NCBI GenBank assembly: GCA_021464245.1
Contig: JADCRB010000070.1
Location: 995,373-1,059,372 of the forward strand
Direction of reading: 5' to 3'
Length of the DNA: 64,000 nucleotides
From: Carallia brachiata
Taxonomy: Eukaryota; Streptophyta; Magnoliopsida; Malpighiales; Rhizophoraceae
Both the position numbers and the translations under genes were made by a program. Each line of letters opens with the position of its first letter. Position 1 is the first letter of the stretch. The notes beneath the pieces were generated by a model. It was not told the origin of the DNA. It ran no database searches and was given only the letters and a program-made list of their open reading frames with translations. Below, one piece after another: positions 45,000 to 57,215 of this stretch.

Positions 45000-46845
45000 A
45001 CACTTTTTCATTTATTTTAATTGAAATTTACTATTTAAAATTTAAATACGTAATTGAAAAATTTTAATAGAGTGTTCTAATTATTAAGAATTATAAAGAA
45101 TTTATGAAATAAATACATAATAGAAATATTAATATAAAAATTTTATTTCATTTTTTTTATGAGTTATGAAGAGCCCTATTTGACATTTAAGGAGGAAAAA
45201 GTGAAGTTAAGTAAAATTTAAACTCTCACTTACTGGTCGAGAGACATTTCTCTCAATTAATTGAGTAAATGCTCAACTTCTAAAAATTTTATTTCTTAAG
45301 AATAGATCGGTACTCAATAAATATAATTGCAGCTTAGTCTAGAAATCAACACGAGCAATAGGTAAACAACCGTCCAAAACCTAAAACCCTCTACAAAGAG
45401 AGAGGAAGGGCATGCCAATAGCCCTATTATGCTAGGTACGAACTATCTGACCATATAATGAAGTATTTATAGTAATAACAATTCATAAATTGCTAAAAAA
45501 TTACACTTTAGTATTTATATGTTTTAAATATTATATATTTAAATATAAAAAAAATAAATTTACAATTAAATCCAACTTGGTCTGCATTTAATATTTTTCT
45601 TGTACGTCGTTCTAACTCACTGAACGTCTTTTTGTGACGAGGAGTCGATTACTTGATCACGCATGATTGAGTCGATGTGGAGAGGAAACGTGGCAAGAAT
45701 TAATTAGCCACTTTTCACCGTAAAATTATAGTGTGATAAAAATGTTATTATATAATTTGGAGAATTATGCAGGTACACCGTATCCAGCCTCACCAATTTC
45801 GAGCTAATACATTTCAAACTTGACTAGAAAGCCAATATCTTTCATTTTCATCACCCAAAGTGTTAACTGTGATCCGGTGTGCTTCCTTTGGATGGTTAGT
45901 TTGGATTTAAGTCTTTTTATTGTTATTTGTTCTAACAAATAAAGATCTGTATTAAAAGTAAAACGTTTGAATTCTTAAATTTGTTAATACTATTGTCAAA
46001 TATGAGAAAAATCTATTCAAATCCAATAATATTCGTTGATAAGTTTCTTTTTATAAGAGTAATTGAATAAAGATGATAATAAGTTATTTCAACTTCGACT
46101 TACAAATACAGTAACTAATATATTTACGATTAGCATATTTATGATGTAACTTTTTTATGGTTAAAAAAATTCTTTCATTTTCATTTAAATTTGAATGTAA
46201 AAATTCATCTAATTCTTTCATTTTCTAGTAGTTTGGTTTAAGAAATTTTTTCTTCAATAGGGTTATTGCTGTTGCAGTATAAGCCTTGTCAAGTTTTTTG
46301 GTTCGGTAAGTTGATTGCCGTGCTTCGTCGATTCTCTCAACACGAAAATTCTCGGTATATTGGTTTTGTGAAATTGTGTTGTCTTCTGGGTACATACACA
46401 CACTTAATTTTAAATTGTTCCTCCTATTTATACTGTTTTTAATTGCTTTTCTTTTGTTGTGTGTGTATGTTTTTGCTTCCATGATGATGCACTTTCAAAA
46501 AAAAAAAAAAATTTAAGGATGGCCATATAAACAGATGACCTGAAGAACAAGGGTAATATTCGTTATTTTTTTTTAAAAAAAAAAGAATAATAAAAAACTG
46601 TCAGCAACTTTAGTTTATGTTTTATTGGTTTTAGACATTTAGCTTTATTATCTCTTTGGCTCTTTTGCTTGCCGGATTTGTTCTCCCTTTGTTCGGTTTT
46701 CCATATAGTTCTCTGTTCATTAACAAGGCACGTGTTTGCTGTTAGCCCCTCAATTTTTATTTTGTTGAATGGACTGTTACTTTTCCTACTTACTTAATTA
46801 ACCAGGAATTTTTTTTTTAAGAAAAAAATATTTTGTGTCTTTGGT

Positions 46846-47024
46846 AAATTTTTGTCCCCAATTGCCTTGTAGTATTAGTGAGTTATTCATGGAACACTGC
46901 ACTTTTTTTTTTTTTTTGGTTTGAAAAGAAGTCATAAAACTTCTGTCTCATAAAAATTTTTGTCCCCAATCGCCTTGCGGTATCATTGTGTTATTCATGG
47001 AACACTGATTTTTTTTTTTTTTGG
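46846..47024. repeat. Direct duplication of ~73 bp
   Basis: Copies at 46846-46920 and 46953-47024 share AATTTTTGTCCCCAAT, GCCTTG and GTTATTCATGGAACACTG, and each ends in a long T run and GG. Differences are a few substitutions. The copies are separated by 32 bp. Confidence 0.8.
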
Positions 47025-48158
47025 CAGGAAAATGAATATGGAGTCTGAAATGGCCAGTTCTGTCCATGTAGAAGGATGTGCTGTGCCCTTTTCGTTTCAA
47101 AATTTTGAACGTAGAGGAATCATAACCCTTTTTCTTTTCTGGTTTTATCGGGATAATAATGTAAATGATTTCAGAAACAGAAGAGAGTTTTATGCAATTT
47201 TCCAGCATTATATTTTGTACAGCAGGATTAAGGAAATCCGCACACAACTTTCTGAGGCTCTCCTTTCATCTGGCAGTCTAAGGTCCCTTTTGAGCAACTC
47301 ACTGTACTCTCTCTCTCTCTCTTTCTCTCTCTGTCCCCACTCAAAATTTATGATCTAAAGTTGCTGCTTTGTTCTTGTCTGTTTTTCTGATGATTTGTTC
47401 GTTGTTTATTTATCATGTTTGTTGGGTTGAAGAAACTTATCGAAATTGGTAATGTTTTCATTTTTCTTTAGTTTTAGTTTGTCTTTGTTGGTCATTGGTT
47501 CTGGAATGGGCTTTAGGAATTGATTCTGATTGATTTGAAATTTCTTACTTGTTTTGATCGAGTAGGACTAACTCGTTGATTGTTCATTCGTTGTAATGTG
47601 TTTGCTTGCCTGGCTAAGGTTAATACTGTAGGCCATCCTCTTGGCTTTTCTGATTGTGATTGGTGATGTTGGTCATCTTCTCCTCCTTTTATTTGATTCT
47701 CTATCTTGGTTTTTTTTTTGGAATGGGTTAGGGGAACTCATGTCTTTGTTTGAGATGTGAATTTGTCGCACCTGCTCTGTTTATATGCATGCAATTAGTC
47801 AGCTTATGGCTCATGTAATGTAACGTGCTTTCTTGCCTCTGTAAGACGGATGTAATGTTTGGTGTTAATTTGATGTTCTTCGTAGTTTCAAGGAGTTCAT
47901 CAGGAACTTGAATGAGAGACATTGCCAAGTCCTGGATCACGGGTCTCATCACTTTCATTGATGTTCACCATGAAATTTAGTGCTAATGTATTCTCATAGT
48001 AGGGGGCTTTAGTGTTGTGTGGCATTTGTTGTATCTCTCCTTGTAGATGAATTCGTAGACTTGGTTTTACCTTGAAACATTGTTTTTGATTGATCATTAA
48101 TATATATCTACAGTGGGAAGAAGAGTTTGTCTGAAGAAAAGCTGGCCTGTCCTTCCCC

Positions 48159-48883
48159 TCCCGCTATATTCCTGGCACTGGCAGACACGAGGATGCAACT
48201 GAAGTTGCTGAAGTGGCATTGAAGGCCTACAACGCAGCAAATGTTTGTCTTCATTTTTCGTTGTTCCTTTTTTTTCATTTTCCTTGTTAAGCTATTTCAC
48301 TGGCAAAATTGTCTGTCTCGTTTTGGAATGAAGCTGTGGGATTTCTTATGTCTTCTTAAATCTTATTATTCTCAGGATGCTGACTTTGAACTTGTGAAAG
48401 TTGGTTGCATCACAACATTATATGCTTTTGTGAATGGCTCTAGTAGGAGGTGGTATCATCTTAACCTCTTGGCCAAGCCCAAAAGTTCAGATAAAAAGCA
48501 GCTCCTTTTCACTGAATTAGAGTCAAAGTCTTATGGTCAGGAGTACATGGTTAATTGTTGCTTGATGGTGGATCCGCAAAAGTCTGGCATGTCTCGAATT
48601 CCTAATTGTTTGAGGTCATTTTTTTATTATTATTATTATTATCATTATGTCGGACTTTTCCTTACGGTTTGCATCTTTTGCTCATTGTCGTTGGCATTTG
48701 TTTTTTACTCCCCTCAATAAGTTTGTGCACATGCTCATGATACATACTCTCTTTTTTTTTTTTTTTCGGCCATTTGACACCTGTGTTGCAGGCAATAAAT
48801 CTAGATGTGTCATGACTTGCAATTGTTGTGGATCAAGGGTCGTTCATCCTCCCAGTGGTTTTGAAGCTGACTGTGCAACTTAA
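48159..48883 (+). CDS. Possible DUF3615-like plant gene or relic, exon structure unresolved
   Basis: One block ends at 48242 with SRYIPGTGRHEDATEVAEVA and ALKAYNAAN before a GT donor. After an acceptor at 48375, a second block starts DADFELVKVGCITTLYAFVN and includes RRWYHLNLLAKPK, KKQLLFTELESKS and VNCCLMVDPQ. A third block after ttgcag (48792) reads NKSRCVMTCNCCGSRVVHPP, SGFEADCAT and stop. The series (alternating A-Y-N helix, W-Y-H-x-N-x-L-A-K-x-K strand, a final C-x-x-C...H-P-P) resembles the plant family of unknown function DUF3615. I cannot find a donor after the second block in the right phase, and the frame upstream of 48159 is closed by a stop, so it may be decayed or carry base errors. 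Confidence 0.4.
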
Positions 48884-48984
48884 TCATTTTATGCGGACAA
48901 ATAATTATAATTTATTTATTGCTAGCAGAATAATCGTGTCTAAATCATGATTTGTTGTGAATTATTAAGGAGTCAACTGCTTAA

Positions 48985-51291
48985 AGGTCTGTTTAGTTTA
49001 ATTGTTATTAATTATTGTTATTATTGTTGATAATTAATTATTGGCATTGATTGTTGATTGTTGTTACTAATAAATAAAATAAAAATATAATATTTGGTTA
49101 AACTAATGTTATCTGCTCTTGTTATATGATTAAAATAACTTTTGAGGGTAACAAAAACATGTTATATTTTTCACCGTACAAATAACAAAAATACCACTAT
49201 AGCATCAGTATCTCCAACAATTACAATTTATGTTATGATTTGTTAGTTACTGCTAACAACAAATAGGGAAAACGTGGCTGGTTATGGGAGATTATTTGGG
49301 AAATATCTTCGTTCAATGAGTTTCGGGAGGATAACTACTAGAAGCAAAAAATTTATAAAAAAAAATCAAAGAATAAGAGAAGATAGCCCAAAAGAAGCAG
49401 AGGCAAAAACAGATCAAGAGGAAGCAGGGTACCCATCGTCTACAGATGGCGTGGTGAAGGAGACGACGTGGGAATGCAGCTGTATTTGTATTTTATTTTT
49501 AAAAAGTAAGAAAATAAGTGTTTGATAAATTTTTATATCTTATTGTTTGATTTTACTTATTTTTTTATATAACTCTCTAAAGTCAGCTGATTCAAAAATA
49601 ATTCAAAATTATTTTTTGTTATTTTTTGGATTACTTTTCACTTTTTAATATTAATAATAATTTATATGAACTAAATTACTTTTACAAAATATCTACATAA
49701 TTTTTTATTATTTTTATACTTGTCACATAAATTAAATATATTAATTTATTTCATTAATATTTATACAAATACAATATTATCTTTTTAAATTATTTTTAAA
49801 TAATATTTTTTTACTGCTATTTGATTTAGTATTGGCACTTATAAAAAAACTTAAACATTATATTTTTTACCATTTAGTAAAAACCTAATTTTTTTAGAAA
49901 AAGTTAAAAATTAAGTAAACAATTTTCAATATTATTTACAGAATATTATTCTAAAAATATAAAAATATAAAATATAAAAATAAAATTTTTAATATAATGT
50001 ATCTATATAAATTATATGTTTAAATTAGACAAAATTAGATATTTTATTATTTAACAGTAATAATAAATATAAAATTAATTAAAATTTTCATTAATTTTAT
50101 TAGTAATGAATAATAGAAAAAAAATTTAACAATTAATAATCAGTAAGAGTAATCAGTAATAGTAATATTTAACAGGCAACCAAACAAGCCCTAAGTAAGG
50201 GAGTATTTGGTTTAATTTTTTAAAAAGTAAATTTATATTTTATTTTTAAAAAGTATGACAAATGCTGTTTGTTTTTTTTTTTTTTTGACCCTGCTGTTGC
50301 TGATATGTCCCTAAAATGCTGTTGATTGAAAAAGTAGGATGAAGTTATTTTTTTCTTTGATGCAGCTGATAGATTATATTATTACCAAATTACCCTTAAT
50401 TTAGTTGTAGAATGTGGAACCTGTGCTGTACTAATGGGAAAAACCTATGGGGAAAAAGTTTTAAGTAAAAAAGTGTGCTTATGGAAAAAATCAGTGCAGT
50501 ACCTGTGTCAAAGGGAAAAACCGATGGGAAAAAAAAGTGCAAAAGCGTACTTATGCATACGGACGGTCCACCATAAAATATTATATTTTTTGAATGAAAA
50601 AATTAGTATTTTTTATTGTAAAAAGAATTTTAAAAAATGTCTTTGATACGAACGTTATTCATTTATTTTTTTTGTCTTAATATTGTGTAAAGACTAATCT
50701 AAATATATAAAAGCAATATTATTTATTTAAAACATAATAATTAGCAATAAAAATAATATTTTTTAAACAAAATTTTTATATATTTATTATAATTGTAGTT
50801 GTTCTTCAACTCACTCAAATTTTTATTTATAAATACGTTACAAGATTAGTTTATGTTAAGTAGAGTTAAAAAAATTATCTATCATAATAAAATAGAAACA
50901 AAATATTTAAAATAGTCATTTTATTATTTTAACAATAATCAGCTAATATTAATTTAACCAAACACTTAATTTCATTTTATTTATCAGCAACAGCAATCAG
51001 TACCAGCAACCAACAACCAGCAATTAACAATCAATAATAATAACAATAATTATTAACAACAAAACCAAACAAGGCCTAAATAATGTTACTATATTAGAGA
51101 TATTTTAATCTATAAAATATGAATCAGTTGCTTTTATAATAGAAAAGTAGATTTAAACTGGCTTTTTCTGTCAACAAGGGAAACTTATCAGCAACAACAG
51201 TAAGGAAAAAAAATTGCCCAACCCCATCACACCTGCTTTTTGGTTCTAAAAAGCAATCAGCATGTTCAAAAAAGCTAAAACAAACGCCTTA
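48985..51291. mobile_element. Cluster of overlapping/nested long-TIR elements (Harbinger-like)
   Basis: The left end at 48986 (GGTCTGTTTAGTTTAATTGT) is matched by the reverse complement of 51076 (GGCCTTGTTTGGTTTTGTTG) and similarity runs inward well beyond 100 bp (TTAATAATTATTGTTATTAT and GATAAATAAAAT). TAA flanks both (48982-48984 and 51077-51079). A further inward-facing end lies at 50195 (reverse complement GGGCTTGTTTGGTTGCC). A second family has ends at about 50204 (GGGAGTATTTGGTTTAA) and 51291 (reverse complement GGCGTTTGTTTTAGC), sharing a CTGTTGNTGCTGATA inner block. The ends interlock, so at least two insertions happened. No transposase frame is seen. Confidence 0.55.
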
Positions 51292-51796
51292 ATTATTTAC
51301 GTTTACTACTGCAACTAAAAAGGATGTTATATATATACGCTTAGAAAGATTCGAGAGAAAGCGTACAAACTAATTGCGATGAAAATTGGAAGCCCAGCCC
51401 AACTCCATATGCGTAGATTCATGTCCGAAACCCAAAAAAAAAAAAAAAAAAACGTACTAAAAAAATTATATAAATTTTAATATTTTCACATATTTTAATT
51501 GCTAGTGAACACACCGTGAACATGTAATTTAAACGACATTAATAATATATTTGAAATTAAGAGATCTAAGATTCGAATTTTTGATTTTTTTAATTATTTC
51601 TCCTTCCATAATCAATTGGTTTATGTATGAAAAAGTTTTAGAAAAAAAAAATTGCTAATGAACACACTCTTGATAGGGTTACAAATGAAATCCAAAAGTG
51701 TGTGGCCGTTGCGTATTGATTGCATGCACTTGTCGGTAACGATTTGTATTTTGTGGCGATGAGAGGTGTCCGTAGCCTCGGTGGCACGATAAGTTG

Positions 51797-51870
51797 GAAA
51801 TTGTGGGAGTCCGACAAAAGATGATGGCCGAAGCCAGAAATTGTGGAAGTCCAACAAAAGATGATGGCCA
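51797..51870. repeat. 40-bp tandem duplication
   Basis: GAAATTGTGGGAGTCCGACA and the following AAAGATGATGGCC repeat with a 40-bp period (second copy from 51837: GAAATTGTGGAAGTCCAACA). Two substitutions separate the copies. Confidence 0.8.
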
Positions 51871-52829
51871 CGCGGCCATTATATTGATGTATTGTATCGT
51901 TTGTTGATATTTCCACAAGAAGAGAATCTTTGACTATTCAACTAGCGTGAGAAACAGACAGTGATTTCGCACCACAAAAATCACTTTTTATGTCCTAAAA
52001 TTCAAGAACTGATTGACCCTCTGTTTGGATTTGCCATTTGAGAATGAGAGTGAAAGAAAATTAAGGAAATTAATGCGAAAATTGAGAAAATCAATGCAAA
52101 AATCTTGTTTCGATTAGAAGAAAATTGAATTAGAAGAAAATTGAATTAAAAAAAAATTGTCAGAGAAGCATTAAAATTAATTTAAAAAACAAAAAAACAT
52201 GCACTTAAAATTATAATTATCAAAATAACTTTAACTTTATCTCTTTAATTTTAATTTACTATTCAAATATTTATAAGGATATTTTTGTGATATTACCCAT
52301 ACATTTTCTTTCACATAATTTTTTTTTGTACAATCTAAATAAAAATTTTTATGATATTATCACTAATTAAATAACAAAAATGGTATCGAGAGATACCAAA
52401 AATAAATACAGTGTCGTGACATAAAACAACAAATTGACAATCATAATTATTAATTAAATTATTATTATTAAATAGACAAAAAAGAATTAGATGTAAAAAA
52501 ATATGAATATAAACACTAAACTACAAATATACAATAATAATCAGTTAATTATAAAATAAAGCTGTAATTGTATCGATTTTCCATTTCTCAGTAATAAATT
52601 TTCAGGAAAATACTTCCCATTTTTTTTTATGGGTTCAAGTAGGTGTACTGATATAATATGCGAGGCATTACTTTAATATTTATTAAATTTAGATAAACAT
52701 AAATAAAACTATAAGATATGTTATACGAAATTATCGGGTTATCTTCTCCAACTTTTTTGGCGTGTCTCGCTATCAAAGCTGTTAGGATAAATATAGGTCG
52801 AACTCTGAAGGAAGCCTAAATAGAGGAAA
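51871..52829. other. Upstream region of the first UGT gene
   Basis: AT-rich DNA. A possible MITE relic spans 52018-52345, with ends CTGTTTGGATTTGCCATT and reverse-complement TTTAGATTGTAC, both running into GTGAAAGAAAAT. No clear target duplication or TATA box can be assigned. Confidence 0.4.
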
Positions 52830-55267
52830 ATGGGAGAGGAGTGTAAAGGGCATGTGCTAGTAGTCCCATACCCAGGCCAAGGCCATGTAAATCCCATGAT
52901 ACAATTCGCAAGGCGCTTGATCTCCAGGGGCCTCAAAGCCACTCTCGTAACCTCCGTCTTCATTTCCAAGGCCATGAGCTTCGGCTCATCCGTCGGCTCC
53001 GTCCGTCTCGACGTCATATCCGACGGCTTCGACGACGGCGGCTTCTTCCAAGCCGGCAGCGTTGACGCCTACCTTAGCCAGCTACAAGCCGCCGGTTCAA
53101 AGTCCCTGTCGGAGCTCATCCTCAAGTACAAAGCTTCACCCAACCCCGTTGACTGCGTCGTGTACGAGCCGTTCGTGTGGTGGGCTCTGGACGTGGCCAA
53201 GGACCACGGCTTGTTCGGCGCCGCCTTTTTCACCCAACCCTGCGCCGTTGACTATATCTACTACAACGTTCAGCGCAAGTTACTCACCCTACCGTTTACT
53301 TCGACGCCGGTGTCGATTCCCGGTCTGCCGTCGATGGAGCTTCGGGACATGCCGTCCTTCATCGGCGTGCCGGCGTCCTATCCTGCTTACTTTGAGATGC
53401 TGTTGAATCAGTTCTGCAATGCGGAAAAAGCCGACTATCTTCTTATCAACACTTTCTACAAGCTCGAGGCTGAGGTGGGCCTTATTGTGTTTAAGTTTCA
53501 TTAAGAATGTATAATAAATAGTTATATAATAATTATAAAATAATTGTAAAGATGAACTTAATTTTTTAAAAATAATAAAAATTTTATTTTTTAAAAAATT
53601 AAATCTTAAACGTTATTAATGTAACTTAAATTTACATAATATTATTTTAAATTTTAATTTAAAAAATTTAAAATTTAATTAAAAAAATTTATTATTCATA
53701 AATATTCTATGTCTAATTTTTGTGTCTCTTAATTTTTCTCAATATGTTTTTTCATTACATTGCTGCATATTACTGTACGGCACGTAGTTACATCTTACAC
53801 TACGATTCTTTCTTTTTTTGAACTTTTAAGGTGGGTTCAGAATTTAATATATAATAATTGAAATTTTTGCGTCGTATGGTTTATCAACATCACATCAAAT
53901 CCTTGCAGTGATTGAATCCAAAAAAGGTAAATAAAAAAATAAAAAATAAAATAATAATAATATTATTATAATTAATAAAAAGTAATGATTAAAAAATTAT
54001 AAAAAAGAAGATAAATAATAATTCATAAGAGAAAAAATAAAAATAATTATTTAAATTAATAAAAAAATATAAAATAAATATAAATTATTTTTATTTTTAT
54101 TTTTTTTCCTCTAAAAATTTTCAGTCACATACTAGCAAAGAGGTTGTCATATTTGGATCATAATACCTTTTTTTTAAAGAAAAAAATAAGGTGCCATGCT
54201 GCCCGAGCGGGACAGATATGCGGGCCCTCTTAACTTAATTTACCCCCTTATTTCAGCAATAGCTTGCTAGAAAAAAGCCTGCCTCTCAATTTTATCATTT
54301 CTTTTTCCATTCACTTAGCTGAATTCCTTTTTCTTTTATTTTAAAATAATTTTTGATTTGATTATTTTTTAATATAATTTATTAATAATTTTATATTATA
54401 CAGAAATTATTAATGAATTGTAAATGTGATCCACAAAAAAAATGACATCTAATGGATGTGATTCAAGGCCGGTACGGTGGATATGCATACATTAATTGTG
54501 ACATAATTAATGTTTGGGATTAATGTTTTTGTGGTAGCAGGTGGTGGATATAATGTCAAAAGTTTGTCCAGTGTTGACAGTTGGGCCAACGGTTCCATCA
54601 ATATACTTGGACAAGCGTCTTGAAGATGATGATGATTACATTGACCTCTTCAAATTAGATGCATGCGTCCATAAATTGGCTCAACACTAAGCCAGCGAGG
54701 TCAGTCGTATATGTGGCCTTTGGTAGCATGGCTGATTTTAGCAACAAGCAAATGGAAGAACTTGCGTGGGGCTTAAAGAGGACCAATTTCTATTTCTTGT
54801 GGGTAATTAGGGAATCCGAAGCTGCAAAGCTGCCCAAGACATTTGTCCAAGACCTGGGTGAGAAGGGGTTGGTAGTGAACTGGAGTCCTCAAGTGAAATC
54901 ACTAGCCAATGAGGCTGTGGGGTGCTTTCTCACACATTGTGGGTGGAACTCGACAATTGAAGCATTGAGCTTAGCCATCCCCATGGTGGCAATGCCGCAA
55001 TGGACTGACCAACCCCCAAATGCCAAACTAGTTGAGGATGTGTGGAAGGTGGGTGTTAGAGTTAAAGTGGATGAGAATGGAATTGTGACGAGAGATGAAA
55101 TTGAGTCCTGCATTGTGGAAGTAATGCAGGGTGAGAGAGGGAAAGAAATGAAAGAGAATGCTAGGAAATGGAGGGAGCTGGCTATAGAGGCCATTAGTCC
55201 AGGTGGGACTTCTGATAGAAACATTGATGAATTTGTATCCAAGTTGGTAACCTCCAAGTTGTGTTGA
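52830..55267 (+). pseudogene. UGT74-type UDP-glucosyltransferase with a frame break before the PSPG box
   Basis: Family 1 glycosyltransferases move glucose from UDP-glucose to small acceptors in the cytosol; UGT74 members act on hormones, salicylate and related acids. Exon 1, 52830-53474 (215 codons), starts MGEECKGHVLVVPYPGQGHV with the catalytic-histidine region. The acceptor side includes DCVVYEPFVWWALDVAKDHG and FFTQPCAVDYIYYN. Exon 2 starts at 54541 in phase (VVDIMSKVCPVLTVGPTVPS). At 54664-54670 the frame moves by a net +1 (two bases missing or four gained), stopping at 54688-54690. The downstream frame resumes INWLNTKPARSVVYVAFGSM and holds a complete donor-binding PSPG box (WSPQVKSLANEAVGCF...THCGWNST...MPQWTDQ) to a stop at 55265-55267. 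As read, it cannot make active enzyme. Unlike the other frame breaks here it is not a homopolymer loss. Confidence 0.85.
53475..54540 (+). other. Intron of the first UGT gene (1066 nt)
   Basis: AT-rich intron with donor gtgggc and acceptor gtagcag, at the same position as the single intron of the intact UGT at 61334-63451. I see no element inside. Confidence 0.7.
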
Positions 55268-56356
55268 ATTAGACAGGGACAATGTTACATGTTGTATGAC
55301 AACACAGAACAGTTTCTTAAACATAGTTATCTATGTATTCTACTACATGTCATTTATCTCTACAGAGATTTTTAATTTAACTCACTTAAATTGTGAATCA
55401 AATTAGCTCAATTCCAAATATGAATGAACAAAAAATTTTAAGTGGAGTTTAAATGAAATGAATGAAAAATTCAAATAAATTTGTATAATAAAAAATTATG
55501 TATATATTATACTCTTAAAAAATATGACTAAGAAATGCAAGTACTTTCTCAATATTGTTAAGACTCGAGAGATATTTTATGCTATATTTCAACTTCTTGT
55601 AGTCCTTACTCTTCTTACTTTTATTTATGCTCCTTGATTAATCGTCTTAACAGAGGTGCCTTCTTGCCCCTGAGAGAATTGCATCACAGGGCTCTTGCGG
55701 CCTGGACCATATTTTTATTGATAAAATATTTAGGCATAAAATTTTAAAATAAAAAGTTAAATCGGACAAAAAAAAATAGAGACCCATGAGCAGATCACCA
55801 AGTTGACCTTTGGATGGGCCGAATCAATTCTAACAAAAAGTTTTGTCAGAATCTATTGAAGAATCAAAATCGGTATGGGATTTTTGGTCCAACTGACTTG
55901 ATCGGTCCGAGCTCTATAAATTTGGACCACATTATTTATCATGGTTAATAGGCTGTAGACGCAATGTCAAAAAGTTAAGGGAAAAAGTAGGGTTTTTGGA
56001 GGATTTTTTGCTCAATTTTTGTTCGATTGATGCGTTAAAATATAAAATAATAAAATAAAATTATTAAATTGATACTATATATTTTTAGCCTATTAAAAAA
56101 TTCATTAAATTATAAATTATACAATAAAAATAAATTTTTTTCTTATAATTTCTCTCATATCTTTTTAGAATTTGAATTTAAAATTTTTAAAATAAAAATT
56201 TGAATTCAAACTACTAAAATATCTCTTAAAGAATATATTAATATTATATTAATCTTTTATTTTATATTTTATTAATATAATTATAAAAACACAAAGAATT
56301 ATTATCTTTTAACGCGTAAATTAAATAAAAATCCTCCAAATCCTTGACAGTACCCA
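55268..56356. other. Intergenic within the UGT cluster
   Basis: AT-rich; contains repeat-family copy 2 at 56093-56235. A short stretch at 55780-55970 is less AT-rich but matches nothing I recognise. Confidence 0.5.
56093..56235. repeat. Copy 2 of the dispersed AT-rich repeat
   Basis: It has TATACAATAAAAATAAATTT, CTCATATCTTTTTAGAATTT, AAATTTTTAAAATAAAAATT and ACTACTAAAATATCTCTTAA, in the same order as at 44765-44999 and 58803-58958. Confidence 0.55.
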
Positions 56357-57215
56357 AAAGTTAACACATTGGTGACAATCGGGCCAGCCATTCCAATAAT
56401 TAGACAATCGTGTTGAAAATCGTGCTGTCAATGACAAAGATCGTTGTGGATCTCATTACAAGCTATTCATCCGTTTCCACCGTCAACTCCACAAAGTCAG
56501 TTGTGTGTCCTGTCTGTCGCCCGTGTCTTCTTCACTGGGAACTTTATGTAATTTGAGCAAAAAAAACACATGGAGACATAGAGTTAGATAGTGTTTGATC
56601 TCATTTTTAAAGGTTTTATTACAGACATATATAATTATGTTATATAAAAAATATATAATTAATTTAATAATTAATTTATTATTTTTTAAATTTAACATAT
56701 TTTTATAATTTAATGATTTAAGTTTTAATATATTAATTTTATACTTATCATTATATATTTACGTAATTTTGTCATTTTTTAATTATAAAGAGTAATGATT
56801 GCCATTTCATTTCTAAGGGAAAAGGAACAGTGTTTGATTTAAAGGGTTGACGATTGATGACAACTTCTTTTTTTTTTTCCTGATTAAAAAGAAAGAACTC
56901 AAAACAACTTTTTGATTGGAACAATTGTTGATAAATGAAATTTAACTAAAATATGCTATTTTTTTATATTTTTAATAATAATAATCAATAACAATAAATA
57001 ATAATCAATAATAATAATTAACAATATTAATAACAATAATAACAATCATTAACAAGTAAATTAAAGAGATTCTTAATAGTACTTGAGTCTCAACTCTCAA
57101 GTTAAAGGTGCTAGCCAATACTGCGGTGGGCTTCTTTCTCACGCATCGTGGGTGGAACTCAACAATTGAGGCATGGATTGAGCTTGGGCGTGCCAAAGGG
57201 GGCAATGCCACTGTA
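56357..57215 (+). pseudogene. Decayed UGT fragments (exon-2 start and PSPG box)
   Basis: Two plus-strand pieces match exon 2 of the neighbouring UGTs. At 56357-56520, K-V-N-T-L-V-T-I-G-P-A-I-P is followed, after a frame change, by DNRV-EN and VNDKD, the counterpart of the P-S-I/M-Y-L-D-x-R-L-E-D-D-K region. At about 57090-57215 a PSPG piece reads VLANTAVGFFLTHRGWNSTI then EA, with the conserved H-C-G-W changed to H-R-G-W and the frame lost after it. The ~570 bp between them is unrelated AT-rich DNA. Exon 1 is absent, so this is a dead partial copy. Confidence 0.8.

Larger units (their letters stand above)
42385..48158. other. Intergenic, promoter of BTB-TAZ gene then repeat-rich DNA
   Basis: The first ~900 bp are the upstream side of the BTB-TAZ gene. 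From 43320 the sequence is AT-rich, broken by a GC-richer patch at 44440-44640 with GGTGGCGGC and GCCACCACC-like text that I cannot assign. It contains the repeat family copy at 44765-44999 and a tandem duplication at 46846-47024. A frame at 47032-47358 beginning MNMESEMASSVHVEG could be an exon of the doubtful gene downstream, but I see no family match. Confidence 0.5.

Noticed and set aside
49274..49525. 83-codon frame MAGYGRLFGKY...
   Set aside because: It lies inside the TIR element cluster, has no family match and is likely chance.
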